NCBI GenBank assembly: GCA_964023205.1
Contig: OZ026836.1
Span: forward strand, 1,681,501 to 1,745,500
DNA length: 64,000 nucleotides
Direction of reading: 5' to 3'
From: Lutraria lutraria
Taxonomy: Eukaryota; Mollusca; Bivalvia; Venerida; Mactridae
Part shown: one piece after another, positions 1 to 14,780 of the stretch
Numbering within the stretch: the stretch's first letter is position 1
How the letters are laid out: every line of letters starts with the position of its first letter
Position numbers and translations under genes: made by a program
The notes under the pieces: model-generated
Seen by the model: the letters and a program-made list of their open reading frames with translations, nothing else
The model's database searches: none
What the model was told of the DNA's origin: nothing

Positions 1-3000
1 AAAGTATGTTTTCTGAATTTCCCATTGCGGCGCGGAATATATAGTTCATGTTATTCAATGATTTAGTCGTACAGACATGATATATATGCATGCATTATGA
101 TGTACTGTTACATCTTGGGTATAGTATACCACATTCAAAAACCGACAGTCTGACTACTTCACATCCATTTTCAGTGTTATTCAGACTGGCATGTAATGTT
201 TATTCAATTCAGATGGGAACTCAATCTAATGCCAACAATTTATTCGTGTTTATTAAATGCAGCTTTTAGCGAACAATGGATGAGATATATTTATTACATA
301 TCTATCAAAACCGATTATATACAACACAGAAGTATGATATATATCCCCATCGCTATGGTTTATGCATTGTAAATGATGTACTAGCTCGCGAGTGTGATTT
401 TGAATATATCAATGATTTCATTATGTCAGAAAAAGATTTGATGGCATTAACATCAGGTGTATTATTTGCAGCAATATTTATATGAATCTGAATGCCACAT
501 TGCTTAGAAACACACGTTAAAGTGTTTCTAGGTTATTTGTCATTGAATTAAACGTTAATGCAACATTTCATTTCTTGTCAGCCTTTTTGTGATTTTGCAG
601 AGTTTTGCGTTTCTATAAAGATTTTTATGTTCGCCGAGGCGTGATTTATGTCAGTTGAGTGTGTGTAGTAAAATTAGTTTCTTTTTGTATATGTCGTGTG
701 TAAATCTGTTTTACGTTATCTTCTCATTAATCGGAGAAAGAACTAATGGTAATAAACGCACACCAAAGGCATTTGTATGCGAACACATTCTGCACAGCAC
801 TTCTACACAATTTAGCTTTTGGTTCTAATCTTTGATTTTACTTAAAATGTATTTCACTTCGCCAGAAGTATTAAATTTAATATGCATGGTAACGTAAAGT
901 ACAGAACACAATTCAGATGTCCATTGCATAATGTTATCGCAAGATTTGAAGAAGAAAATAAGAGCGCATACAAACCCCGAGAGATATCATTCCAGATTTA
1001 AAGTACAGTATTTACTATGCCTAGCATGATACATGTAATATGCAATGATAAAATTTATCGCTTATTGTGATTAGTAACTCCGATTTAATCAGAATACAAT
1101 ATTAGCCTTACTGTTAACTATATGCTCTAGTCTATGCATACACTAAACAGTGAATTTTGTATTCCAACCTATTTCCGTACAATATTTCAATACGTAAAAC
1201 ATCTTGTTTTTTACAAGAAAGTAATTACTTTCAGGTCAGGTAAATATAGATTAAATTATATACTCGTTGAATGCCAGTATCATATTACTTTTAAACATAT
1301 TACTTGTTTTATACGAATCCATTGAAATTTCTTCAAACTGTAATTTAATAACATGTTTATTTCCTTCATGGTAGGTGTTGTATTTGAAGCGATTATTAAC
1401 TTTTTTTTATTTAGTAACGTGACTGAATATCTGCAGACTATCAATGCTGTTTTGATTACTGGCCGCCATTGTATTAATATCTTTCTTTGGGATTGTCTTT
1501 CGACAACAGTAAATGTCATCTTTAAATGTATAAATGCGTTCATCTAACAAATGTTATGTTTTGTTTCCTTTCATATTTTGATTCCTTTTGTCAATTTGAA
1601 GTCGTAATTATCTTTTCAGAGCATCTGAATCAATAAGATTTGTATTTTGTGGAATAACAAGAATTTATTGCAGTATTATTACCGAGTGTGTTAACCTTAC
1701 ATCGTTGATATCGCAGTGACTATGAAATAACGTAACCACAAGTCGGTAAAACAAAATTATTTGCATGTGATTTTATCTGATTAGCCGCAAAAACATTGCT
1801 TGATTTAGTATCTAATTAAATGGCAAGTAACGGTGTTATATAATTCCCTGATTCAACAATATTGCTATGTGTACACCATGAAGACAGAACCAGAGAAATA
1901 TGTCTTCGGGGATTGCTCCACTGTTTATATTTCTGCTGAAACTGAACAATATCTTAAAGAAGCTATTCCTTAGGTTATCGGTCCTAGCTCTTTGTAGGCA
2001 AATATATTTATATTACATCATATGCCTGCTGTATGATAAGTATACACTTTCAACATACAGTCCTTTAAATTCTGTTCGGTCTATTTGTAATTGCACGCGT
2101 ATAGAAATTAAGTCAAGCTTTTTTCACACGAGTTTACAATTAGACAATATACGAGCTCCAAGATAGGCACGACACTGTTAGGTAAATTATAGTAAATATT
2201 TTAATGAAATATTCTACAAAGTGCTTAATCCATAAATGACATTCTACAATACCTCTGAGAGCGAGCATCTGGCACTTGCTGGGTGATAAATCATATTATC
2301 TGTAATATAATGTATCAAGTATAAAGAATCAACAGTAGTATTTGACAAGGTGTCAGGTACTCGGGTATATACAAGGATAATATTATATGATAAACTACGT
2401 ACATACCGAACATGAGCCATATGGAGACTTTGTGGTATCAGGCGTGAATTAACTAAGTATTAAACAACAGTAAGACCTTATAAGATCAAATGTCCTCTAA
2501 AAGAACTTAGATTATTCTGTACATTACAATGTACATTACTAAGACAAGTAGAACTAATGTTCTAGTCGTGAATGGTCGTAAAACACTTAAAGCAAACATT
2601 ACAAAAGGACAGTTTCCAATTCATTGTCAATGAAATCATTCATTTGTAGAAATGGTCAAATAACTTATGTGCTGTCGTATGTTGGTATTAATTCGAGAAA
2701 AATAAGTTGAATGTATTCACTTCTGTAAGTCAATGACTTCAGTAGATTCAGGAACCATATTAAGGATGAGGTTGACTTGTGTAAAATCTGTCGAGAGATG
2801 AATGTATTATGGCAATTAATTGTTTGATTGAATATACGCTCTATATGTATATCATATTATTATATGTATGTATATAAGTACTGCAACGAGCACTAGAACA
2901 TTCACGAACATGTACAATCTCTACCAGTCTGGCAGGAGCAAGTGTATCCTGGCTTGACCACTTGACGCTTATTTTTCAAATTGGTTCCCGTCATTTTATT

Positions 3001-6000
3001 TGTTTAAACATTGTGTTTAATTCTCGTTTTTAAATTGTTTTCGGTTGATTTCTTGGTCAGGTAATGCAACTGGGTGCAGTGGAAATTAGCCACTAATCAT
3101 GTTACATTAGGATTAATCAAGTCCATTAAGATCCTGATCGTATTTAAAACTATCAACCCATATCTAGAAAGTTTTAGCAGCCGTGCTTCTGAGCAAAATA
3201 TTATTGAGCAATTCCTTAACACTATTTGCAATGCATTGGTATTATGTTATGTCATAACACATAATTTCTGGTTGTAAACCGATATTACAAAACAATTTAT
3301 TTTCTCTCTTATAGAAATATACCTTCCAGACGGTTTACATCATTTTGCAATCTAAAAAAGACTCTTTAACGCTTTCATTTCTGTTCTTCTCTTTTGTATT
3401 CTATGATTTTCAAAGAGATAAAAGGAATGTTTTATGTCTGTATGTAAATTGATACACATTTTTTATACCCCATGAATCTCATTTGAAGCTATATAAATAC
3501 TTATTACTTCTTACAAAGTAATGATTTGAAAAATAAAACGCTTGGCATGATGTATCAGAATCAATTTTAGAATGCCTGTAAATCTCGATTTTAATTTTAG
3601 AACACGTTGGGTTAAAATCAGTAAATTTGAACGCGAAGTGTTTTTTTTGTTTCTGATTTTATTCATTAATTACTGTAATTATGTATTGATGTTTAGTTAA
3701 GAAACATGTGGTATTCATGACGACCAGTCATTCCTTCATTTTTTGTGTTCTTTTGACTTGTAATATTTAAAGTGAAAGCAGCCAAAGTTTTCATTGCTTC
3801 AAAGTTAAACAATGTTCAAAATGTAATTTGAATACATCTAGCATAAAAGTTTTATAAATATTGAGTTGTTTACAAATATATGGTTGTTGGCTTATTTTCA
3901 AATAAAAAAGCACAATTTCTCGAATTAAAAATCAAAATGTCTGTATGGTCGATTCTATCTGAAGTTTGTGTAATAAAAATGAAGAGATGGCTGACATTAT
4001 TCTAGAAGATATAAATAGCAATTTTATAAATTTCATTTATAGATTCCGATCCGAAGTATTTGAAAGTCCCTATTTGACTTCGTTTGGATCCGATCCGAAC
4101 AAATGTTTGATTCTTTGCAGCTTATAATATTAGGTAAATTAATTATTTGAATGAATATAACTTTTTAAATATTCGATTTCAAAGGTGAATAATATTTATA
4201 TCCATTAATAGCGATAGCGAAAGACAAATGATATAGATGATATTATGCCGCAGACAGATCCTGTAGAGTGCGATTTGCTTGTATGCTTGTATTTGTAACA
4301 GCATAGAATGTGTGCTGAAGTTATATAAAAACCTTCGTTGTGTCGAATTCCATGAAGCCATTGGTGAGTGTCATATATTGTCCACAGAGGAGTTTTGTGT
4401 CGGTGATGATCGTAAAATAACCCTGTCTTACCGCAACGTCTATCAAGCAATTATTTTCATTTAAAAATCAATCTCGGCTTCCGGAAACAGTTCAAATAAT
4501 ATTTCCTTTACTAAAGCTATCTTGGTACACAGAAGTATCGTAATGTTTTTTATTTACAAAAACACAAATAAATTAGAATTCTTAGAGGATTGGTTAAGAT
4601 GGGCGTTCTGATGACAACATTGAATTTTAGCTTAATCGTGAACTCTGATGAAAATCAAATTCAATATAATTTACAAGACGTTTTATTATAGACCATATGA
4701 GAGCAAGCAAAAAGACGCAAACGACAAAGTTGTGCTTAATATGGTGCCAATTATAGAAACCACAACAATAGGTGTTTTCCTTTATTCTTTTTAATTGAAT
4801 GTCGAAACAAAGTAATTGTCGAAAATTGGACAGCATGGTTTTAAAATTGAACCCATCTAACATGAAAAAAATCAAACTAAACATTCAAAGGACAGAGTCA
4901 CATTGTAGGAAATAATAGAAAACGTAGAAAAGGATAGAGATGCATCTTTCATGTATTTGCTATTTTTGGCAGCTGGTCATTACTCAAAAGTTATATTGTG
5001 TATACGTTCGATAACATTAATGTCTAAATTATGTGCAGGGACAATTTAGATATGACTAAAACTAAAGCAAAACCATTAATAGTTTTCAATTGTTATTTAA
5101 ATTTCCGTATTAATACTAATCGTTGTTTACTATATTGTCGTGTAAGAGACAAAACAGATGTGAACGCGTTCGTCATCAGTCTTTGCTGTCAAGTTTTATA
5201 CAGTGCGGCATTAAAAGAGTATTCGATTTCTAATACAAAGTAAAGCTATTCTGGTAATTTGCAAGACCAGTCTGTTCAGTATAGACAACATAAACACTGG
5301 TTAGTACTAAAGGACAGTGGTTAATATTTCTTAATGTTGCATTCATAAGCTGAAATTATTCCACGCATGATTTATCAATAATTTCCACGTCAATGAACTA
5401 CAGACATGTTCGCTGTTACATATTGAATATATTGCTTGAAGCAAATACTTGACTGATAAGAACTAATAAATCTAAATATCTATCTAAATATAGTATCACG
5501 TTAAAAGACATGCGAACATTGAACTTCTTAAGTGTTTTTCCTTTTCGAGAGATTAGTTATTTGTTGTGTATCAAATCAGTTTAGAATTGCTTTGAACTGT
5601 TGTCGTGAAAACAAGACATCACTCATGAGTGCAGACAGTCTACAGTAAGTCCGATTAGTACCTTGTCTATGATCATAAATTGGCCGATTGGCAGTGCGAT
5701 TGAAATGACTTTGTGTTATTTGAAGTTGGACGACAGTCTACGAGTCAACTTAGAGAAGTGACGGATAATTTGACAGATAGTTATTACTGGTTGACTGACT
5801 GAAAGAGGTTCTTTGTTTGCTGTCGGCTGGGTAACTTTGCAATGGGCATTGAGGTTCATAATATACCAGGTATATTGAATACACAGCGTCCAGACCTGTT
5901 ACATTGGGTGTGTAAGCTGACCATTAGCCATTAGTCGAATCATTAATTTATTTTTATACATTCTTTACTTAAATTTGTTATAAGATACCAAAGAGGATTA

Positions 6001-9000
6001 TCAAATATATCTTTTAACAGAGAGGTTTTCAGGATAGAATACTGAACACGTAGGACCCTTAAGCACAGAACATTCTTAATTAGACGTCAGCTCTGCGAGG
6101 TCTTTATAAAGTAAACAATTATCATTGTATTTAGCGAATGATAATCGTTCTGATAAAACATTTTGTGAAAGCGAAGCTTAATCATATCTAATTGTGTTTG
6201 AACATCAAGGCTTCAGAAACGTGTTCTCAGAACCATGCGACTAAATAATACATTTTGGAAAGCATCACCTTATTCAGTACTGTAGACACTTGGTCCATTT
6301 ATTACATTATGATATTGAATTGCAGACGTTTAATTTGGTATAACTGGATGAAACACTAAATGAAAACATGAAAAATTACATCTTAGAAAACAGATTCCCA
6401 CTCACGGTCGTCTCTCTTTACATTTTGTTTGTGATTGCGCAACGTTATGCATATTCAATTTAGATAAGTACCCACATCGGATCCTAAATATCTCACAATA
6501 CAATCGTTGACTAAATTAAATTATCCAATTTCAGGGTTTTGTTACTGTGCATTGCCTCCAGTTTGTCATAAGAAAATGAAATATTGAAATTACAAGACAA
6601 AAATAACTACATTGTTGTCTTTGATTAGTTTAACTTAATAAAACGTTATTTATTGTTATTATTAGTGACGAATGCCACACATAAGTTCGGTACCTCTGAA
6701 GATCCAACAAAGTGTTTCAATAAATTAACATACCATTTAAAGTGTATAAAGTTATATCTGACGGTCCTATTATTGGCATATTAATTTTTGTATAAGAAAC
6801 ATACACAAGTAACTGAATTCAAATACAAATGAATAATGGAAGCGACTTGGAAATTTTGATAGAAACTATAACAGATAAGGAAGAGAGATAAATCGTAATT
6901 CAAAAGAGTTTGTTAGTGAAGATGAAATGTTTTATATGTGGATTCTTTTAGGAAATCGTTTCTTGTTTACAGGTAAAGCTAAGCAGTAAGGATAAATTAT
7001 GTTGCAAATGAAATGCTATCTAGTTTTGTCTAAGCGACTATCATTTTCTAAATACATGTATTCCCTGTTCTATTTCGCTTATTAAGTATTGTAAATATGT
7101 CCTTTATTTAGTATACCAGTAGTAATCTAGTAGCTAGTGTGTCATTGGCCGCATATTTATGATGAAATTCGCAAAATAACTTTCATTAATGCCTATAATC
7201 CATATGAAGATAGTATATTCATTATTGCTTAATGAGGAATTGTACATTTCAACTAAGGCCTAAAGAAGATATATGTATTGATAGATTGGTGTTGGCACTG
7301 ACTTATGACAAATTATTAATTATTTCGCTTGCCGTATTGGCACCTGGAAAAAAATTATGTTTTATTAGCTTGATCGTTGATGTTCGGAAGCCTGCAGAGT
7401 AGTCGAGCAAGTACTCTAAATATCATAATTTGTTTTAACAGGACTTTCATATATTACTGAATCATAGTCAACAATATGTTCAGAAAACCTATCACGTTCA
7501 TATGTTATGGTTGTTAACTGCATGCACTTTCTTGTTTCCGTCAACTTGCCAACAGTTTTACTAGGTAAACTGTTAAAATATGTTTTAAATGATATCGTGC
7601 GAAAACCCGGAACCTGAAATATAGAGCCGGTGTTCGCCGAAATAGACACTCTTAATAAACATGTCGTCAGTAAGTAAATCAGTTATGGCGTTATCATATC
7701 TCGTAGCACGCATGTGCGATCGAATATACATAAATTTATGTGTTACTATAACCTCTTTTTGCAACGCATACCTGAAAGCTTTCATTAAACTAGGAAAAGA
7801 ATTGTTATTAGTGATGTAAAACCATGATTTCTACGCCTTAATTATGATTTGGAACAGCATTTTACATAACCAAATATTGATTTCTGTCAATCACAAAATG
7901 TTATTTTAATCAAATACTTTTTAGTCTAACATGTAATTGTCTGATTCAATGTGGAAATTTATGTGTTTTCATCGTGTTACGTGCAATTTTCATATCACTT
8001 GCAAAATCGTGTGTTCTGGAACCCTTGTTTATCCTAAACAACATCTAGCTTCTAGATAAATTTAAACAGAGCAACATGACTTCCTAACACTGTAATGTCT
8101 AGTAATGCTCTCTGTTACGGGTAAATGATTCTATTTTGCATTTTCTGGAATATTTCTCCCAAAACGATGTCATCTAAACGTTGTCAGGTTAATGGAGTTA
8201 ATGTTAGAGATTATAACCTATTTGCCGGCATCATCCGAGAAATCCTTTGTTTATTGCTCAGACATAGAAGAGAGATTACGTACCATTTTACAACTTGACT
8301 TTCCAGACAATTAATGATCTCTTGAATATATTCGTGCATACATCTAATTTCTATTCATAGTTTCCTTCACATTGATGGATGATTTTGGAAATTTCTAAGC
8401 ATTTAGGTCGTTTTAGTCATTAATAAACTTAGATACAGCAGTTTGTCGACTTACACGATTTTATCACAGTGTTATTACACCACGAGACGACAATTTCAAG
8501 TTTATACCTCTGTAGTTATAAAATAACCTTATTACTTCTCGATACTAAACAAACTTTTTTCCAGTAATTTGGCCTGTTTTGTCTGATTAAACCTTATTCT
8601 TTGCTAGATTTAATATCCATGTCTACGACTGGAATTATAAAACAACACTGCACATTTTGCAGTTTGTACATTAATGAATATGGCCTTTCAAAGGAGAAGT
8701 CAAATAAAAACCCTGACCTTGACATTTCTTATTCCTTTTGTTTGTTCGTTTGTTCGTTCGTTCGTTCGTAATTTATGTTACCATACGGTCTATTTGTACC
8801 TAATTAACATTGTGATTCGTTAGCAAATGAGTTACAGTCACTGAACAGGCATTTCCTAATATTTCATCATTTGATAATGCCAGTTTGAACAATTCGATAA
8901 ACAGATCAAAACGAAAGAGCAATGCGAACAAACACTTATATTATCTTCTTGTTGTTTTTCCTTCATTCATATATGATGATACAGAATAAGACTGTAAAAG

Positions 9001-9334
9001 ATGAGCATGCATCGTACAGTACTTCCGATATTTCCACAAAGGCTATCTAAATGACGGTTAATTAATACTGACATTCAAAAACGAGAGAAATGAAAGAAAA
9101 TATGAACATGATGCGTGAACATTCTAGCGGAGCTCTGTTTGCTAGTTAGATTTCACTTAAGGAAGGGGTTAATCAATTAAAACGACAATGCCCCAACGCG
9201 TGTTACGGCACTGATTACAGCTCTAACGATAAATGTTATTATTATATGATCTATAAATAAACACATTTTGATTGGCTAAACGCCTGATCCATGTCATATT
9301 CAACGGTGAAACTTGATATTTAATGGATATTTCG
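1..9334. other. Gene-free AT-rich intergenic stretch
   Basis: I found no recognisable protein domain, exon chain with matching splice phases, or RNA gene here. All open frames are short (under 90 codons), AT-rich and without family signatures. A TTCG/TTTG microsatellite lies at 8738-8769. Unannotated lineage-specific exons or lncRNAs cannot be excluded by eye. Confidence 0.55.
8738..8769. repeat. (TTCG)n microsatellite
   Basis: A run of TTTG and TTCG tetramers, ending in four consecutive TTCG units, is directly visible. It is a simple repeat with no inferred function. Confidence 0.85.
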
Positions 9335-9799
9335 GAATTTTCAATTCTAAAAATAGAACCAGGTCAATATTCATCACACAAAAGATAGACGCATTGCATA
9401 TTTTGTTTTATCGTCCCTCCGTGTCGGGGGATGGAAACAACCCGGGCAGTTTTTGTCCCCACCCCATTTTCCTGACTCCCCGGGCATTTTCCCCGATCCC
9501 CGTGCAGTTTTTGTCCAATTTTCTTTTACAAATCCCCGGGCATTTCCCCCATCCCCGGGCAAGTTTTGTTCCGGTCCTTCGAACAAATATCCAGACCCCG
9601 GGCATTTCCCCCGACCTCGGGCATTTCAGCCGATCCCGGGCATTTCCCCGACCCCCGGCAATTTTTGTCCCGATCCTTCGAACAAATTTAACCCAGACCC
9701 CCGGGCATTTTCTCCCGACCCCCGGGCAATTTTTGTCCCAACCCCCGGGAAATTTCTGAATTTCCTATTCTAAAAATAATAACCATGTCAATATTCATC
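9335..9799. repeat. GC-rich CCCGGGCA minisatellite between direct repeats
   Basis: About 340 bp of GC-rich sequence built on CCCGGGCATTT..CCCCGA and CCCGGGCAATTTTTGTCC motifs, with at least nine CCCGGG hexamers plus decayed variants such as CCTCGGGCA and CCCCGGCA. The array is bracketed by two imperfect direct repeats of about 41 bp (9335-9375 and 9758-9799) sharing ATTCTAAAAATA and GTCAATATTCATC. The base composition stands out sharply from the AT-rich flanks. Open proline-rich frames on both strands across it are a by-product of the repeat, not genes. Confidence 0.8.
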
Positions 9800-10741
9800 T
9801 ATTAGAATTATAAGTCGTTATTTGTGATATATTCATCTGTCTTTATAATTGATATGATACACATTTCTGTTTATCAAGTAATGCATTAAATTAAGAAATG
9901 AATCAGAATATTATCCTCATTGGTTTCAAATCAACTTTTCATATAATAAAACAGTTGTTGACTAGTGAGCCAATAAATGTAATGTGATATTCACCGGCAA
10001 TAACTGTATAATATATCATTTTTCTTCAGTGAATCGACTTGTTGAGGACAATGTTCATTCATTTGTTTACACAGGTCAACTAGTGTCAGTCTGTAAATGC
10101 AATATTGAAGTCCAGCACACATTTACCACGATGTGATGTACACACATGTTTGTCTAACTGAATAAAAAAATATCATCCACCAATTTCTATTTTGTTTTCG
10201 ATAAATGTCCGACAAATGCAAGTAAGTTAATGAATGAACTTTGAATATTTATTTGTCTTTCTATTAAAGTCGGTTACCATCGATATGATCCAACAGACAA
10301 ATTCGTTCCTTTTGGACCAGATTTAACGCACTTGATTCACATTGTTCTTATGATTTATCTTTTTATTTATCATTGTTCTGAAAGCAAAATATCTAATTTG
10401 ATCTGAAATAGTTAAATTGATACTGAGGTATTCGGTCTAGACTACAATATAATTAGTTTAATGTAAAAGGGGTTCAGGTGATCTGACAATTTGTCTGTGA
10501 ATAATACACTTTAAGGGCTTAGTTCAATAGATTTGGCTTATTTTATGACTGATAAGTGATTCAGTATACGCCTGATAATCAAAGAAGATGAAAATATTCT
10601 TATAAAAGTCTGACATTATTGAATTTAAGATGATCAAGTTTATAATTAAATGATAATTATTATACAAATACCATGTTTTATATAATTACTCAGTATAGCT
10701 TAATATCTAGTTTTGTTGTAATAATGATTCCTACATTAAAT

Positions 10742-10930
10742 CAAAGTACTAAAAGTACCCATGGAAATTGAACTTATATAGATTTGCACTGCAAAATGAA
10801 ACGGGAACTAGTTCAACAATTGCATGGCGGATGTAGATAAATTTAGTACTTAAGTACGCATAAAATTCATGCGGAACAAGCGATTGACGGCTATGGAAGC
10901 ATTAACTGTCGTTCAGTTTCCAAAGTTGAT
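10742..10930 (+). repeat. Dispersed repeat family D, copy 1
   Basis: Shares a roughly 190-bp alignment with 26335-26530 in the same orientation. Common blocks include AAAGTAC, TTGCACTGCAA, AACAATTGCATGG and GGATGTAGA. No ORF or terminal repeats were recognised, so the class is unknown. A related fragment (GCACTGCAACATGGAACGGG) recurs near 46984-47003. Confidence 0.65.
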
Positions 10931-12526
10931 ACTGAGGTGATTCTGCAATGTTATCTATTTTGTATTTTATGTCTACAACAAATCTGCACTAATACATACA
11001 GAATGATATACATATATATGTATGTACAGAACAGACAAACACACACACATAATTGCATCTCAATTCTTAGCTGAAAACTGTAACATAAGCATTACCAATA
11101 ACATAATAAAAGCATACCATAAATAAATAAGTATACATCAATACCTATGAAAATTTCATCAGCTGTATGCATAATGTTCATGTTATCAAGGTTACAATTT
11201 GATACATCCTATATTGATATTAGCAATGAAATTAAAATAATATACAAAGATTGTTTAACATTGCAAGGCATATATCTTACATTATTTCTTACATCAAATG
11301 TCATTTTGATATAAATAAGTAATTTGATTATTAGTAAACAATTCAATTAATTTTAACTTGCTGTGGTTTCTTCTATACTCTAAAGGAATATTACGTTTTA
11401 GTCACCCACTAAAAGGTTTTAGGCTATACACTGTATATTGTCTATGTATTGTCGCAAGTACAATGATACAAATCATGTTTCTTCATTCGAAGCATTATTC
11501 ATCTTATTGTTCCTTTACAGGGAAGCACGAATTACACGATGTTGTTCAGTTTTGGGTTGCCATAAAAGATCTGTCGGCATCTATTGTAGTATAGTTGTAC
11601 GCATACATTGATCGAGTGCCAGCAGCATTTGATGACAATATATCATTGCCATGTCTAGAACGTTGGCGTTGTGCAAAACATCCTGTGTAATAGTTCAACA
11701 GTCTTTCCATTGTCTTCTTGTAGATTTATGTCTGTTCACCATTAATTGAACTACTGGGTATTAAATTTTAGAATATTTTGATGTCTACAAAAAGCAATTA
11801 GATTGGTTAACATGAGAAGCGATTTGTTTTGCACGGCACAATATGCTTACTGAGGATACAAAAGTTTTGTAACAGTAAATTTTTACCAATAAGATAATGG
11901 TATAATATAAGACGAGCTCTGATCATGCGCAGCTGCGTCCTCGGTTATTGTATGTCATTTTATGGTACATGTTTTGCGAACAGCAGGTTATACAAGGATT
12001 ATATGTGTTACCGTTTTATATTCAAAGACGTAAAAGTCACCCAATTATCTTTGGAATTAGATGAATTTCTTCAGGGTTCAAATGCAGATAGAACCATTTT
12101 TAAGACTATAGCCCTGATAGTAAAGAATAAACATACAATTTCTCAAGTATCTCAATGTAAAAACACTGTCAAAGCTTTTTTTGTAGCTCGGGGGGATTGT
12201 TTCGCAAGATTCGTTCTTCACGTTTTTGTGGGTTCAATACCCTTTAAGGAATCTTAGGTATTATCAACAAAGATGCACAATTTAGAATCGTTAGCGAATT
12301 TCGGATTTTTTTAGGCTTTTTTTCAATTTTGTTTTGTACCCAACGAGCGGTGCTCGGTAATAAGACTAACAGCGAGTCATTGGTTGAGTAACCCAACTTG
12401 GCATTTGTATATGTAGTATGTTGTGGCTCCTCAGTTAACCTCTACTGAAGATGTGTCATTTCACCATTTTGTTATGTTACCAACTACACGAATTAGTATA
12501 ATTAATAAGATTCCATGCACTAATTG

Positions 12527-12655
12527 TGATACCATATCACACAAAGTGACCCATTCCACTCAATATGACACCATACCATTCACAGTGACCCATTCCACTC
12601 AATATGACACCATACCACTTAATACATGACACCATACCACTCAAAATGACCCCGT
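12527..12655. repeat. 39-bp minisatellite, about 2.5-3 copies
   Basis: The block GTGACCCATTCCACTCAATA followed by TGACACCATACCA starts at 12546 and again at 12585, a 39-bp period, with partial copies on both sides. No function is inferred. Confidence 0.75.
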
Positions 12656-14317
12656 ATAGTTTGATAGAGCAGATCAAGTTCAAGTTCATAGAATGCATAA
12701 TATAACATTGTCATTATTGTACGGTGTTCACTTGCTACACTAGGGCTTCCTTATTTGGAAATTTCTAGAATATTTCGGCATTGTTGATATACAAAAAGTA
12801 ATGCGATTAAAACATTATATTAAGTTCACTACAAAGTGAATCCTTATAGTACAGTATTGATTATACAGCATTACTACAAAATCAACTTGAGAGTAAATAA
12901 AAAATTGCATGTCAGTAATTAGATGATAATGTTGGGAACTTGGGACAGATTTTTTATAATTTCGATTTGTCTTACAAAAGTATTTTCTTCGGTGCACGTT
13001 TCTTTAATCATGTAATTACATTTGTAATTTGAAAACAAAAAAATAAAACTTGCTCCCTTAATTAAAAATTCCTGAATACAAAACTGATGTTTTTCATGTT
13101 ATTTTGTTTTCAGATTCCAATAAGCTCCTTAGTATTAAGATATAAACTTTTCCTGAAATAACAAGGTACATATTTCTCTCTAAAGCTTCTATATAGTTAG
13201 CATTCAGACAAAAATGAAATTCATCTTCAAGGCGGTTACAATAAAAACATTTTCTATTAAACACAGAAGCTGGTAGGTTTAGACGATCGACCTACTTCAA
13301 TTTCTAATCCGTATTATGCTTTAGTTCTTCCTTGTGTTTATCTGATTCTGTACATTTAATTGTTTCAATCATATTTCAAATTCCTTTTAAGTATACATTA
13401 TGGCATAATCTGAGCAGTTGTAAAAGATATGTAGCATAATCACATATGAAATGCAAAGTCTGGTGCACTTAAAATCCCGCATGAGTTCGTGAGATCGCCA
13501 TTTAGGACGAAGTAAATCTGACGCAGGGACTCTTTCAGCTAATTTAAATTTTATTTTCTTCACGACTTTGAAGCAATTACGTGTTATCTAGACGGGAAGA
13601 AATTTGGATGATGAATTTCAATTTAGATACCGCCATAAATTCTTGTTCAATTTTAAACTGATTATTTTAATGTCAGACTTTAACTATCCTTGTAATTTTT
13701 ATTCCATCGATTTGGTAAAACCCTGTCAAGCAAAATACTATCTTCATTACTTAAGTCAATCGTTTTACAAAAGTTCCACGCATCCAGAGTTAGAATTATT
13801 TTTTATGAACTTCATACGTTGAGTTAGTTACCTAGACAACATAGATGTTTAACAGTGGTAAATACAACATATTATTGGAACTTACAAGGTTTTAAGTGTG
13901 CGCATTTTTTCTGTAAATTACGTTCTTTGTATGTAATTATAGTTCTTTTACTGCAGACTTTATCATTTACAGAACAGCAAATTCGTTGAAATAGAAATCC
14001 CGCCCACCGGTTTAAAAACGATGCTTCATGTAGAGAGAAACATCAAATAGAAATACCAATGTTTTCTAAATCATTTATAACTTTCAATTACTTTCTTTAT
14101 TTGTAAGATACAAAAATGTTCTGTCTGATTTAGTAAACTGATCGGGAAAATTCAAAAGAGAATAACAATGAAAAATAACAGTTTCTATTTATGACATTTA
14201 ATTGATAAGAAATTTACGTATTCTAAACTAAACCACCATATTAACGATATGTAAAGAAGAAAATTACGAGAATTTCACCGCCAACACGCTCTAAATCCAG
14301 CAGCCACACTAAATTAT

Positions 14318-14495
14318 TACAGTGCAACCTCTACAAAGCAACACCCCATTGTGAATGACCAAATTATGTTGTTGTTGAGAATGTGTTGCTCTGGAGAGGT
14401 TAGATTATTAGTTAAAATGCGCAGTGGGGAAAACATGCTGTTGTTAAAGGGGGGTTGTTGCTCAAAAGAGGGCTTATCTGGAGGGGTTGTACTGT
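14318..14495. mobile_element. MITE family A, copy 1
   Basis: One of three copies in the window (others at 24643-24868 and 57095-57272) of a short non-coding element that begins TACAGTG(C/T)AACCTCT and ends in the approximate reverse complement (GGAG.GGTTGTACTGT), so it has terminal inverted repeats of about 18-20 bp. Internal shared blocks are AAGCAACA, AAATTATGTTGTTGTTGAGA and GGTTGTTGCTCAA. The mobilising transposase family is not identifiable. Confidence 0.75.
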
Positions 14496-14780
14496 CAAGG
14501 CGATTTGTGTAACCATTGTAACAAGAAAATGTTTATATGCCTGTCTGAGTGGTCCCAACAAAAGTGTACACACGTGTCATTTTCTCACTGTGACATCATA
14601 AGCTAAATCATAAATGAATTACCGGGTAGACTGTGTTATTTTGGGATATCTAAGAATGTATTGTTGTTCATATACATTGCTTAATATTCACGTTGCAACA
14701 TCACCAAGATAATGATACTCCTATACTTGTACCAACTCAAACAAGCGCTGGAGATCATCGAAACGTTGAAACATGTACAG

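Larger units (their letters stand above)
9800..14317. other. Gene-free intergenic stretch with scattered repeats
   Basis: No supportable gene. The longest frame, 110 codons at 11925-12257 on the plus strand, matches nothing I recognise and has no visible domain. The stretch holds a dispersed repeat at 10742-10930 and a short minisatellite at 12527-12655. Confidence 0.5.

Noticed and set aside
276..7785. Open frames of 60-88 codons in the first 8 kb on both strands
   Set aside because: Short, AT-biased, mutually overlapping on opposite strands, without motifs or splice-consistent neighbours.
9313..9773. Proline-rich open frames of 106-148 codons on both strands
   Set aside because: They are the translation of the CCCGGGCA minisatellite in several frames; no start context or domain.
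11925..12257. 110-codon frame on the plus strand
   Set aside because: No recognisable domain or exon partners; length is within chance for this window, although it is the best of the unassigned frames there.
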